From: PALSA-1006 sp963733265
GTDB taxonomy: Bacteria; Pseudomonadota; Gammaproteobacteria; Burkholderiales; Gallionellaceae
Assembly (NCBI GenBank): GCA_963733265.1
Contig: CAVTCF010000002.1
Location: 620,001-684,000, forward strand
Direction: 5' to 3'
Length of the DNA: 64,000 nt
Shown here: one piece after another, positions 1-8,430 of the stretch
Numbering within the stretch: position 1 is the stretch's first letter
How the letters are laid out: each line of letters starts with the position of its first letter
Translations under genes and position numbers: made by a program
The notes under the pieces: generated by a model
The model's input: only the letters and a program-made list of their open reading frames with translations
The model's database searches: none
What the model was told of the DNA's origin: nothing

Positions 1-765
1 GAAACTTGTTAGCATGGAATCTTGGTTGCCGTGATGCAGAATTTCGACTCCCACTAGGATCGTTTTTATCGATTTATCTTTACAGCAGATTTTGACTTCA
101 ATTGGCTTAAACAACTCCCCTGAGGTCTTTGCATCCTGGTAATTGCTTTGCCATTTTTCAAGAGCCCACTTTCTGTAATTCTCTTCTGGGTAGGCACAAA
201 CCAACCAGTCATTAAGGGTAGAAACGTCTTTTGTTGTATATCCAAAGAGGTTTACAAATGATTTGTTCAGGAAGGTTATATTCCCTTCCATGTCAACCAT
301 GCCAAGTGGAACTGGAGAAGCTTCAAGAATTGCACTTGCTTTCGATTCACTTTCAATTAAGGCTAGTTCGAATTGCTTGCGTTCTGAGATGTCCTGAATA
401 ACAGTATGAATATAATCAATCCCACCGATCGTTACTAAATCTACTTCCACAACACAGAATCTGATTGCACCATCACGTGCTGCTATTTCCAATTCTTTAT
501 GATGAGATGAACGATTTTGCTGGAGTTCGTAAAAAATTGTTTCTCGCAAAGCAGGGTTAAAATTCAACCCAAGTTCTACAGAGTTTTTCCCTACCGCTTC
601 AATTCTTGAAATACCGAAAAATTGTACCCAAGCATCACTAACTTCAACAAAAGCACCGTTGGGTAATTTAGCCAAGGAAACAGGAAACGGCAGTTGTCTA
701 AACAGGGATAGAAATATCAGTTCCAGATTGTTTTCGGCTGATACCATTTTCACATTTTTGTTCAT
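1..765 (-). CDS. PAS-domain sensor protein, 3' end off the window
   Basis: An open frame runs from an ATG at 765 to the left edge, giving 255 residues without a stop. It starts MNKNVKMVSAENN. Residues about 20-130 form one PAS domain that ends with the usual PAC signature (VIQDISERKQFE). Residues about 140-250 begin a second PAS domain (ASPVPLGMVDMEGNITFLNK, then FGYTTKDV). There is no signal peptide or membrane segment in the visible part, so it looks like a cytoplasmic sensor. The output domain (histidine kinase, GGDEF or other) lies outside the window. It reads away from the insertion sequence on its right. The PAS assignment is from pattern; ligand and output are unknown. Confidence 0.8.
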   Translation of the reverse strand, partial: MNKNVKMVSAENNLELIFLSLFRQLPFPVSLAKLPNGAFVEVSDAWVQFFGISRIEAVGKNSVELGLNFNPALRETIFYELQQNRSSHHKELEIAARDGAIRFCVVEVDLVTIGGIDYIHTVIQDISERKQFELALIESESKASAILEASPVPLGMVDMEGNITFLNKSFVNLFGYTTKDVSTLNDWLVCAYPEENYRKWALEKWQSNYQDAKTSGELFKPIEVKICCKDKSIKTILVGVEILHHGNQDSMLTSF

Positions 766-995
766 TTGAAAAAAATAGCAGAGTAGTTAATCTAAAACCC
801 GATGGAATAACTTCGTTAGTTAGAACCCAATTGAAACGTGCAATGCCTAGGCGAATATATCACCAATATTTGAAAGGCGATATACGAGACCGACTTGATT
901 GTGCAATGAAGAAGGTCAGTCGTCAGCACAAAACGGCATTTAAACTTCCAAAACAGTTCGCCATAAAGCCGACCCACACGAACATTCACTTACGC

Positions 996-2695
996 CCCAG
1001 ACCGTGTAAAAACGTGAATTAATTGTACACCTGGCGCCGAGTGAAACGTTAAAGGAAGTATCGAGTAATTGTGGGAGTTTGCACATGAAGCGATTCATTC
1101 AAGGCGAAGACAGAACTCAAGCAACGATGTTTCCAGAACTGCTAGACGACTACGTAGCAGATTCCAATCCAGTTCGAGTTGTTGATGTCTTTGTGGATGA
1201 ACTTGATCTAAGCCAATTAGGTTTTGAAGGCGTCGATCCTGCGGCTACTGGGAGACCTGCATACCATCCGGCAATACTTCTCAAGATTTACATATACGGA
1301 TATTTGAATCGCATCCAATCCAGCCGTCGTCTTGAGCGTGAAGCACAACGCAATGTTGAGTTGATGTGGCTGACCGGTCGACTCATGCCGGACTTTAAAA
1401 CCATCGCCAATTTCCGCAAGGATAACGGCAAAGCCATTCGCAAAGTGTGCCGTCAGTTCGTCGTATTGTGCCAACAGTTTGGTTTATTCACAGATGCACT
1501 GGTTGCCATCGACGGGAGCAAGTTCAAGGCGGTTAACAACCGAGATCGTAACTTCACCAGTGCAAAGTTGCAGCGGCGTATGGAAGAAATCGAATCCAGC
1601 ATCAACCGGTATCTTGTAGCACTCGACACAGCAGATCGGCAAGAACCAGCCACAGCAAAGTTAAGATGCGAGAGACTGGAAGATAAGATTGCTGCATTGA
1701 AAGAGCAGATGACGGCACTCAAGGAAATCGAAGTCGCACTGAATGAAGCGCCCGACAAACAAATATCGCTCACCGATCCTGATGCCCGTTCGATGAAGAC
1801 ACGGGGTAATGGTATTGTGGGTTACAACGTTCAGACCGCTGTGGATGCTAAACATCAACTGATCGTAGCTCACGAAGTAACCAATGTTGGAAGTGATCGC
1901 GGTCAGTTAACAGTAATGGCCAAACTTGCTCAGGAAGCAATGGGAACCAAAGAACTTACTGCCATTGCAGACAGAGGCTATTTTAAAAGCGAAGACATTC
2001 TTGCGAGCCATGAGGCTGGAATATCTGCGATCGTAGCCAAGACTGACACATCCACTGCAACCGCCGAAGGTCGTTTTAGCAAAGCTGATTTTATCTACGA
2101 TGCAGAGCATGATGAATATCGCTGCCCAGCAGGGCAAAGACTGACTCGGCAATATGATACAACTCGGAATGATATGAAGATTTATCGCTATTGGTTTTCG
2201 GACTGTAAGTCCTGTGCCTTGAAGGATAAATGCACCCCAGGTGAACAGAGGCGATTAACTCGCTGGGAGCATGAAGATGTTCTCGATGAAATGCAAAATC
2301 GTTTAGATAAAACACCCGATGCGATGCGAGTTCGTCGCCAGACTGTCGAGCATCCTTATGGAACAATCAAATCCTGGATGGGCTCAGAGCACTTCCTGAC
2401 GAAGACACTTGAAAGAGTGAGTGCCGAAATGAGCTTGCATGTACTTGCCTATAATATGAAACGCATGATAAATATATTTGGCGTAACAGCTTTGATGGAA
2501 GCGATAGTGGCCTAAGGGCCTTTGCTACATTTAAATCACGCCGTTATAGGCCTTAATAGCGATGCAATTTTGTATACTCACGAAAATGGTTTGATGTTTC
2601 TGGATGTCGCTATCGGTTTGAAAGAGCGATATGAATAGATGTAAATCAGAAATTCACGAGGTGATACCAATTTCTGGGTTTTTACACGGTCTGGG
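996..2695 (+). mobile_element. IS1182-family insertion sequence
   Basis: An 18-bp perfect inverted repeat bounds a single transposase gene. The left copy at 996-1013 reads CCCAGACCGTGTAAAAAC and its reverse complement is at 2678-2695. The element is about 1.70 kb, normal for IS1182. I could not find a convincing target-site duplication: the four bases outside the ends differ (ACGC on the left, CCGA on the right). The ends may therefore be slightly misplaced, or the flanks rearranged after insertion. Confidence 0.85.
1085..2515 (+). CDS. IS1182 family transposase
   Basis: DDE-type transposase of about 476 residues that would cut and join the ends of the surrounding element. The N-terminal part has the IS1182/IS5-like domain (GYLNRIQSSRRLEREAQRN, then LMPDFKTIANFRKDNG). 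The catalytic region begins with an aspartate in VAIDGSKFKAV, continues with IADRGYFKS, and ends with TVEHPYGTIKSWMG, which carries the C-terminal catalytic glutamate. Four cysteines near the C-terminal third (CKSCALKDKC) form the family's zinc-binding motif. I chose the ATG at 1085, seven bases after a GGGAG ribosome site, over a TTG two codons upstream. The frame is intact, so the element may be active. Confidence 0.93.
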   Translation: MKRFIQGEDRTQATMFPELLDDYVADSNPVRVVDVFVDELDLSQLGFEGVDPAATGRPAYHPAILLKIYIYGYLNRIQSSRRLEREAQRNVELMWLTGRLMPDFKTIANFRKDNGKAIRKVCRQFVVLCQQFGLFTDALVAIDGSKFKAVNNRDRNFTSAKLQRRMEEIESSINRYLVALDTADRQEPATAKLRCERLEDKIAALKEQMTALKEIEVALNEAPDKQISLTDPDARSMKTRGNGIVGYNVQTAVDAKHQLIVAHEVTNVGSDRGQLTVMAKLAQEAMGTKELTAIADRGYFKSEDILASHEAGISAIVAKTDTSTATAEGRFSKADFIYDAEHDEYRCPAGQRLTRQYDTTRNDMKIYRYWFSDCKSCALKDKCTPGEQRRLTRWEHEDVLDEMQNRLDKTPDAMRVRRQTVEHPYGTIKSWMGSEHFLTKTLERVSAEMSLHVLAYNMKRMINIFGVTALMEAIVA

Positions 2696-3256
2696 CCGAT
2701 ACCACCATTCCACCATCCTAACCTGTAGAAATCTGCTCCTGAAACAGCACCTGATATTAGAAATTTCGATACTGTTGCTTATTCAAAAGTCAGCTTCGAT
2801 TTTGTCGAGTTCACACAGCTAACCCAAATCTGTCATCAAACTATGTGATTAGGTTGCCAGAAAGCGATCGTTAAAGAAGTGCCGCTGTCGAGACATAAGA
2901 GTAGTCCGATTAAAGGCACGAGTTATTTTTCTAGTTCCTTTGCCAATCTTACTGAGTGTTTTGCCAAGATTATTTCAAATAGTTCAGTTCGTAATAGCTC
3001 TATATTTGGAATGAACTTTAAGAAAAATTGAAAGTCAAACCGTTGCATTGACAATACCCTTCGTTATAGAAATCAATCTGTAGATAGATTGTTAACCTTT
3101 TAAATTCTATAACAATCTCATTTTGTAGACAGATGTAGGTTGTGCTTATAAGTTATAACATTTACGCTCTAAATATCTAGTCTATTGAAGCAAATCTGAT
3201 GTTGGGCTTTATTAATGCGTTTTGGCATTCCAACTTGAAATGATTTTGTTGGGAGA
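2516..3256. other. AT-rich intergenic region with no convincing gene
   Basis: This stretch contains the right end of the insertion sequence (to 2695) and then about 560 bases of low-GC sequence with no reading frame I would defend. The only structure I see is the nested inverted repeat at 3063-3113, listed separately. Confidence 0.6.
3063..3113. promoter_or_regulatory. Nested inverted repeat, possible operator of the downstream XRE gene
   Basis: The outer arms are GTTATAGAA (3063-3071) and TTCTATAAC (3105-3113). Inside lies a second palindrome, CAATCT-6 nt-AGATTG (3074-3091). It sits about 150 bp upstream of a small helix-turn-helix gene. The 13-mer GTTATAGAAATCA recurs at 4291-4303, next to the related XRE gene at 4309-4536. 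A binding site for these regulators is an inference. Confidence 0.4.
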
Positions 3257-3262
3257 ATGCAA

Positions 3263-3482
3263 ATGCGCAGTTTTATTGACTTTCAAAAAGAGTTAAAAAG
3301 TGTACGAGAGGAGAGAGGTCTTTCTCAAGAAGAGTTGTCAAATCTTGCAGGACTTCATAGAACTCATATTTATTTGCTTGAATCCGGCAAACGGAGTCCA
3401 GAGCATGATAACAATTCAAAAAATTGCTATTGGATTTGGAATGCGTACTTGGGAGTTGGTAAAAATATTAGAAGTGAAGTAA
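3263..3482 (+). pseudogene. Small XRE-family regulator, frameshifted
   Basis: The first 46 or so codons encode an XRE helix-turn-helix (ELKSVREERGLSQEELSNLA, then HIYLLESGKRSP). The frame then shifts: the next frame continues smoothly with SMITIQKIAIGFGMRTWE and stops at 3482, giving a product of about 73 residues, the same size and layout as the XRE gene at 4309-4536. Removing one G at 3401 would restore the gene (CCA then AGC ATG). Without correction the frame runs on to 3901 as an unlikely chimera. ATG 3263 is preferred because GGGAG lies seven bases upstream. A sequencing error cannot be excluded. Confidence 0.65.
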
Positions 3483-3487
3483 CGAGG

Positions 3488-3901
3488 ATGGATTCCAAGA
3501 TACCAATTTTTTCATATCTTCCAAGAAGCATAATTAAACCGCATTCCCCTTTTATTCTTCTTGATGGGCACGTTTACCATCCTATCCATAAGATTTCAAA
3601 TTTTCAAAATCAAATTGGATTTACTCAGGATATCGCAAATTTAAATGTCGAACTTCAAGAATTTATCTGGGAAAAACATATTAAAGACTACGCCGAACCA
3701 TGTATATCTTGCTTCCAATTAGGTGTACTTGAATACCTGGTAAGAAATTCCTTTGATTTCTGGGTTGATTACGGATATCAGTATGAGGAGTGGAGATTAC
3801 ATCACCAAAATTTAAAGTCACAAAATTTACTAAAGTGTTGTGGGTGCAACGATGAGTCCATAGCCAGAAGAATACAAATTAAAGATAAAACACTTAAGTG
3901 A
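3488..3901 (+). CDS. Hypothetical protein
   Basis: A 137-residue frame starting MDSKIPIFSYLP just after the stop of the restored XRE gene. It is rich in aromatic residues (FWVDYGYQYEEWRLHH) and has five cysteines, two as an adjacent pair in LLKCCGCND. I recognise no family. It appears to form an operon with the XRE gene upstream and the 89-codon gene downstream. The start codon is uncertain because the frame is continuous with the 5' part of the frameshifted regulator; the ribosome site is poor (GAGG directly before ATG). It is called a gene mainly from its length in AT-rich DNA and its operon position. Confidence 0.4.
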   Translation: MDSKIPIFSYLPRSIIKPHSPFILLDGHVYHPIHKISNFQNQIGFTQDIANLNVELQEFIWEKHIKDYAEPCISCFQLGVLEYLVRNSFDFWVDYGYQYEEWRLHHQNLKSQNLLKCCGCNDESIARRIQIKDKTLK

Positions 3902-3907
3902 ATTGCC

Positions 3908-4177
3908 ATGACAACAATACATCCTCTTCTTGCCAAACTTAGTAGGTCTGATCCTGACACAGACATAGTTGAGCTGATTCAATCTATTCTCGCAAGTTGC
4001 AAAGATATTCGTAGTGTAAGTCGAATTGAATCTTTGGAGGATGGAATGAGTAGAAGTTTCATTATTGATACGCTTTACGAATCAAGTGTAAATAGTGTTA
4101 TCAACCTTCTCGGTGGAGGTGGTAATAACTGTAGAGTATTTGCAATTACCGCAGTTCTTTTGAGGATACCAGACTAG
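3908..4177 (+). CDS. Hypothetical protein
   Basis: An 89-residue frame starting MTTIHPLLAKLSRSD, six bases after the preceding stop. The sequence looks like a mostly helical soluble protein with a glycine run near the end (NLLGGGGNNC). No domain is recognised. Spacing suggests co-translation with the upstream hypothetical gene, and the group may be a small regulatory or toxin-antitoxin-like unit controlled by the XRE protein. That role is speculation. Confidence 0.45.
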   Translation: MTTIHPLLAKLSRSDPDTDIVELIQSILASCKDIRSVSRIESLEDGMSRSFIIDTLYESSVNSVINLLGGGGNNCRVFAITAVLLRIPD

Positions 4178-4308
4178 GTTGTCAATCAGATAGTCATGGT
4201 CAGAACGATAATATCGAGTGTGGTAGACCGACCTGAAGCGGTAATCTGGAAAGGAATTGTTTAATTTAAAATTTAAAAATTGCTCCAGCAGTTATAGAAA
4301 TCATCAAA

Positions 4309-4536
4309 TCAGTTATCTTCTAGTTCCTTTATGAATTCCCAAGTTGGCATATCGTAAGCAATTGCTAGTTTTTCAACAGTTTTGAGGGATGGTTTTCGTT
4401 TTCCATTTTCTAGCATTTCAATAAATGAAAGATTGAGTCCAGTGAGTTTAGCAAGTTCAGGTCTTGTATAGCCGTATGTGTCACGAATTTTTCGTAATGA
4501 TGTAGTTAATACGATTCGATGTGGACTAATGGACAT
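4309..4536 (-). CDS. Small XRE-family transcriptional regulator
   Basis: A 75-residue protein that is almost entirely one helix-turn-helix domain. The helices are visible in LRKIRDTYGYTRPELAKLTG (helix 1-2), LNLSFIEMLENGKRKPSLKT (recognition helix and wing) and VEKLAIAYDMPTWEFIKELE. It matches the restored regulator at 3263-3482 in length and in the ending W-E-x-x-K-x-L-E, so the two are probably diverged copies. It converges on the 3.3-4.2 kb gene set. DNA binding as a dimer is expected; targets are unknown. Confidence 0.8.
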   Translation of the reverse strand: MSISPHRIVLTTSLRKIRDTYGYTRPELAKLTGLNLSFIEMLENGKRKPSLKTVEKLAIAYDMPTWEFIKELEDN

Positions 4537-4999
4537 GGGTAAAAACCTTTAAGACTAAACAAAAATGCCATAAAAGCTTACTCCAGTTATAACTAAGGTC
4601 AATATGCCAAAAGATATAGATATAGGTTAAGACTTGTAATTCAATCTTGAGCCAAACTATAGAAACAATCTCACTTAATAATGAAATTTAATTGAAAGGG
4701 AGAAATAATTCCCAAGATGGAGTTGCGTAGTTCTGCAATTGGCACGAAGCGGTTGTAGCAAACTTAAAACTCGATGGAAGAAAGCGGCCCTTCGTCTATG
4801 CCCGATCCTGGCCGGGTCCTGCCCTTCACCTATTTTACAAGCGACTGACTCTTGTCGAGCAACTTTCAGACATACGATTTCAATTTCATCTTTCGGCAAC
4901 AGGTGTCCGTCATGAGCCAGTCAGGTTGCCAGATTAACCGCTATATAACGTACATCGTAAAGAGCTATACATGAATCTAACCTTTATGGACTCCCTTTA
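4537..4999. other. Intergenic region, no gene supported
   Basis: About 460 bases between the XRE gene and the recombinase module. A 74-codon minus-strand frame (4675-4899) exists, but it has no ribosome site and no recognisable domain, so I do not call it. Confidence 0.6.
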
Positions 5000-5881
5000 T
5001 TACTGTTCCAGTGATGTCGTTTCGACAATTACCTCAAACTGCTCCAGCACTTCCGGTCGCCGTTGCTTGATAAATTTGGTGACAGCTTTATTGTCCAGCA
5101 GCTTGTGCAGATAGCCTCTTGCCAACACCAGATTGAGCACATCCTCCGCGTAGGTCTGCTCGACCAGCTTGTACTGCCCTTGCAAGTTTGCCATTTCTCG
5201 TTCCATTCGTAACATCTGTTCTTGGGTGACGCCGGTTAGTTTCTGCGTCTTTTTGCCGTCGACCAACATCTCGGCTGGAGTCGCCACGAGCAATGCTCCG
5301 GCATAGTGAACTGTGATGCAGTTTGCCGAGACCATGAGCTCTGCGCATTCAACTTGCCGCGTGGGTTTCATTTTTCGTATCAAACGCGATATCTCGACAG
5401 AGAATTGCCGATCCTTTAGGAGTTCGGCAGCTTCTGGACAGATACCATCCAGCAAGTTCATTTTCTTGACTATTTGACTGACATCGACGTTAAGTGCCTT
5501 GGCTAATCGCTCCATCGACAGCCCGCGTTCGATGGCACGGCGGATCATGAAATGCTCCTGAATAGTTGAGAGACGATTGATCCTGCTGTTGTAGGTGTAA
5601 GACTCGTCATCGGTTGAGATCAGACAAGGGGCTTCCTCATAGCCCAACTCTTTGAGCGCAAGCAAGCGGACAAGACCATCGAGCAGCAGATGTAGGCCGG
5701 AAGTTTTGTCCGCCTCCGTGATAGATAGCGGTTCAATGAGACCGACACCCATAATGGATGCGAGGATTTGTTTGAATTTGACTGAAGTGATAAGGTCAGT
5801 AGGAGTTTTGCGCGAGGGAAGAATCTGAGCGAGTGGCACCATTAGGATGCTCGGGACGAAGCCTAACGAGATTTTGCTCAT
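5000..5881 (-). CDS. RepB-like plasmid-partition protein of a recombinase module
   Basis: A 293-residue protein with a ParB/RepB fold. The N-terminal half has a ParB-like nuclease/CTP-binding region (ILPSRKTPTDLITSVKFKQI, then HLLLDGLVRLLALKELGYEE). A helix-turn-helix follows (RGLSMERLAKALNVDVSQIV), and the C-terminal third matches the RepB partition-protein type (helical, ending EQFEVIVETTSLEQ). The start at 5881 overlaps the stop of the upstream ParB-like gene by ATGA and has GGGAG seven bases before it; a longer upstream frame exists but lacks this. It is the last gene of an operon with a large serine recombinase. It probably helps the recombinase choose or bridge sites rather than segregating a plasmid, but that is inferred. 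Confidence 0.85.
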   Translation of the reverse strand: MSKISLGFVPSILMVPLAQILPSRKTPTDLITSVKFKQILASIMGVGLIEPLSITEADKTSGLHLLLDGLVRLLALKELGYEEAPCLISTDDESYTYNSRINRLSTIQEHFMIRRAIERGLSMERLAKALNVDVSQIVKKMNLLDGICPEAAELLKDRQFSVEISRLIRKMKPTRQVECAELMVSANCITVHYAGALLVATPAEMLVDGKKTQKLTGVTQEQMLRMEREMANLQGQYKLVEQTYAEDVLNLVLARGYLHKLLDNKAVTKFIKQRRPEVLEQFEVIVETTSLEQ

Positions 5882-6768
5882 GCGGCACTCCCGCTCGCCC
5901 ATACTCTGGAGGCGAGATAGTCCGGCAACGTATCCAACCCCTCGGCACGAAGCAGATTGATGAAATTTTCATCGGCGAAAAACTGGCGCAGTGCGCTGAC
6001 CACGAACAGCAAACGTTGCTGGGCGAACTCGGCTTTTTTGACTGTCATCTTTTGCCGCTCGACTTCTCGCTGGTAGGTGCGAACGAGGCTGGATGTGGAC
6101 ACGTCGGCGTTCTGGCGCTTTCCAGTTTTTCCGACGGTCTGTCTGCGTTCAATGATCTTGCGCGCCGTCATCAACTGCCTACCGCGTAACTTGCCGGATT
6201 CATACGCCTCCTGCAACGCAGCTTGCATAGCCTTGTCGTCGTCACCTGCTCCCACGATTGACAGTGCGGTGTTGAGCGGCACCCGCCCCCTTTCAACGGC
6301 AACCAGCAATCGCTCCTCGCCGTGCTGCAACAAAGTCAGGATACCAACGATGTACTGGTCTGTCAGGCCGGTTTTGGCTGCGACTTCCTTTGGACTGTAA
6401 CCTTTTTCGTGAAGTTGTTTGATGCCAGCTAGAATTTCCAGCGGACGGCATTGGCGGCGTGCGATGTTCTCGACCAGACTCATAATATAGGCATCTTCAT
6501 CACTAACATCAATTAGCAAAGCCGGAATGGTGGCTTCGCCCTTGGAAATGTATACATTGAGCCGCCCCTCGCCGCAGACCAGCACATAGCGTTCCGATCC
6601 ATCTTTTCCGGTACGCGGTGTAACGGTGATTGGTTTCTTTATCCCGATTGTCTGAATATTTTCGGCAATGTCATCAAAAACCCGTTTGTTGCGTTCGCGT
6701 GGATTTAGAACATTTATCTGATTGATGGGAATCATGCGTACTTCACTGGTACGATGCTTGGGTATCAT
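5878..6768 (-). CDS. ParB N-terminal domain protein of a recombinase module
   Basis: A 296-residue protein. Residues about 10-105 are a ParB N-terminal domain: IPINQINVLNPRERNK, then IGIKKPITV, the signature VCGEGRLNVYISKGE, and LVENIARRQCRPLE (the usual ENIQR-type motif). A helix-turn-helix lies at KGYSPKEVAAKTGLTDQYIV. The true start is ATG 6768, which overlaps the recombinase stop by ATGA and has AGGAGG six bases upstream; the open frame extends about 67 codons further upstream, but that is overlap with the recombinase. The C-terminal part is helical and may mediate dimerisation. Partner of the adjacent RepB-like protein. Confidence 0.9.
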   Translation of the reverse strand: MIPKHRTSEVRMIPINQINVLNPRERNKRVFDDIAENIQTIGIKKPITVTPRTGKDGSERYVLVCGEGRLNVYISKGEATIPALLIDVSDEDAYIMSLVENIARRQCRPLEILAGIKQLHEKGYSPKEVAAKTGLTDQYIVGILTLLQHGEERLLVAVERGRVPLNTALSIVGAGDDDKAMQAALQEAYESGKLRGRQLMTARKIIERRQTVGKTGKRQNADVSTSSLVRTYQREVERQKMTVKKAEFAQQRLLFVVSALRQFFADENFINLLRAEGLDTLPDYLASRVWASGSAA

Positions 6769-8339
6769 GCTGCCCTCCTGAGTCGTGAACGTGCGGCCAT
6801 GCCGTAAAGATAATCCAAAGTCTCGAAACGAAAGCAGTCGAACTCGATGACGTTGTAGTCGGCCAAGTTGATGCGGGGTTGCCCAAAATCCAGCTTGGGC
6901 AGCAAGTAGTAGTCCAGCACGGCTTGATTGGTATAGTCGAGTCGCACGGCGACTGTAATGTCCGGGCATAGGCTGGTATCGAATCTAACTTTCCAGCGGT
7001 GGCTGCCACTGTCAGAAGTGTGGCAACGCGCCAAAACCAGCGATAGGGTGTATTCCTGATTGACGCGCAACAGGTCTGTTGCCGGGTCTCGCACGACGCT
7101 ACCCCCGATGGCGGCTATCTGCGCCTCAACCTCGGCGACAATTTGGGGATGTAGTTTTCTCAGGAAGCGGTTGATTTCCAGATAGCGGTAGTCACGGTCT
7201 GGGGTAAACCCTACCATTTGATAGGCGCGGTACAGACTGCCGAAGCGGCTGGAATAAACGGCAGCCGATGGCATCCCTTCAGTTTCATTGATGATCAGGC
7301 CGGACAGAATGCCACGGCTTTCGAAGAGCTGGCGAAGGCGTTCGATCATGTTCTCGTCGGTGTAGCGATATGCCCGTGCGCGGACAATCCCTTGGGCGGT
7401 ATAGAACACCTCGGGTGGCACGATGGGTTCGAATGCGCCTTCTTTCTTGATCCACATATCCTCCGTATTGACGACATGAACTTTCTTGAGCTTGAATGAG
7501 GTGCGGTTGAAAATATTGTTGCCGACATACTTCTCGTTAGTCAGCACCTCGTGAACGGTAGCGCGTGTCCATTCCCGGTCGAGGTCGGTGCGCACTTTCA
7601 TGTAGTTCAGACGAATGGCAATGGCCGATTCCACCAGTCCCTCGTCGATAAACCATTTGTACATCAAATTGACTATCTTCACTTCGTCATCAGGGCCGGG
7701 CATCAGAATGACGCGGTCGGTTTGCAGGCTTTTGTGTTCGCCACGAGCCAGTTCTGCTTTAACCGAACCGCGCTGATCGACTAGCACACGACGTAAACCG
7801 TATCCGGCAGGGCCACCTTGGCGGAACCCCAACTCAATTAGCCGACACTGACCCGCGAATACTTTGACGGATAGTTCCCGGCTGTATTCACCAGCCATAA
7901 CTCGCTTAACGCTTTTGATAATGGTGGAAGCTTGGGAGCCATCGTTTTCAAACTGCTCTGCGCAGTAGGAAATCTGCATGCCCGCACGGCGACAGATGTA
8001 CTCGTAGTATGCAGATTCATCCGCATCCTGAAACCGTCCCCATCGACTGATGTCGTAGACTAATATAATGGTGAAGTCTGTTTCACCCGCTTCGACATCG
8101 GCAATTAACCTCTGAAGTGATGCCCGACCTCCGATTGACAATCCGCTCTTCCCGTCATCGGCATAGGTTTTGACAATCTCTATACCGCGTCGGGCAGCAT
8201 ACTCGCGAATCTTGTCAGCCTGATTCTCGGTCGAATACTGCTGATGCTCAGTAGACATGCGCACGTATTGGGCGGCACGAAACAGGGGAGCTTGTGCTAC
8301 GCCCTCGTCACTTATCTCATCTTTTTGCATTGTCTCCAT
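6765..8339 (-). CDS. Large serine recombinase
   Basis: A 524-residue site-specific recombinase. The N-terminal catalytic domain starts with AAQYVRMSTEHQQYS, in which the serine of RMS is the nucleophile, and contains the conserved IILVYDISRWGRFQD and the arginine-bearing GEYSRELSVKV. The recombinase domain follows (RQGGPAGYGLRR, then WTRATVHEVLTNEKYVGNNI). The C-terminal 150 residues are specific to this subgroup. Two starts are possible: ATG 8339 and ATG 8330, the latter with GGAG just upstream. The gene heads a translationally coupled operon with the ParB-like and RepB-like genes, an arrangement seen repeatedly in mobile cassettes of Proteobacteria (my recollection, not a search). Confidence 0.93.
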   Translation of the reverse strand: METMQKDEISDEGVAQAPLFRAAQYVRMSTEHQQYSTENQADKIREYAARRGIEIVKTYADDGKSGLSIGGRASLQRLIADVEAGETDFTIILVYDISRWGRFQDADESAYYEYICRRAGMQISYCAEQFENDGSQASTIIKSVKRVMAGEYSRELSVKVFAGQCRLIELGFRQGGPAGYGLRRVLVDQRGSVKAELARGEHKSLQTDRVILMPGPDDEVKIVNLMYKWFIDEGLVESAIAIRLNYMKVRTDLDREWTRATVHEVLTNEKYVGNNIFNRTSFKLKKVHVVNTEDMWIKKEGAFEPIVPPEVFYTAQGIVRARAYRYTDENMIERLRQLFESRGILSGLIINETEGMPSAAVYSSRFGSLYRAYQMVGFTPDRDYRYLEINRFLRKLHPQIVAEVEAQIAAIGGSVVRDPATDLLRVNQEYTLSLVLARCHTSDSGSHRWKVRFDTSLCPDITVAVRLDYTNQAVLDYYLLPKLDFGQPRINLADYNVIEFDCFRFETLDYLYGMAARSRLRRAA

Positions 8340-8430
8340 TGCCCCTGATTAAAGCCGCGTCGCAAAGGTTAGCAGGGGCGGGCCGTCATGCCGAACACAT
8401 CCTCTCTTTGCAATCAGTCACAGAATCATC

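Noticed and set aside
831..1022. 63-codon plus-strand frame beside the IS1182 element
   Set aside because: It runs through the left terminal repeat of the insertion sequence and has no known domain.
992..2699. 4-bp target duplication for the IS1182 element
   Set aside because: ACGC on the left and CCGA on the right do not match, so no duplication is claimed.
4675..4899. 74-codon minus-strand frame
   Set aside because: No ribosome site, no domain and odd composition; probably chance.
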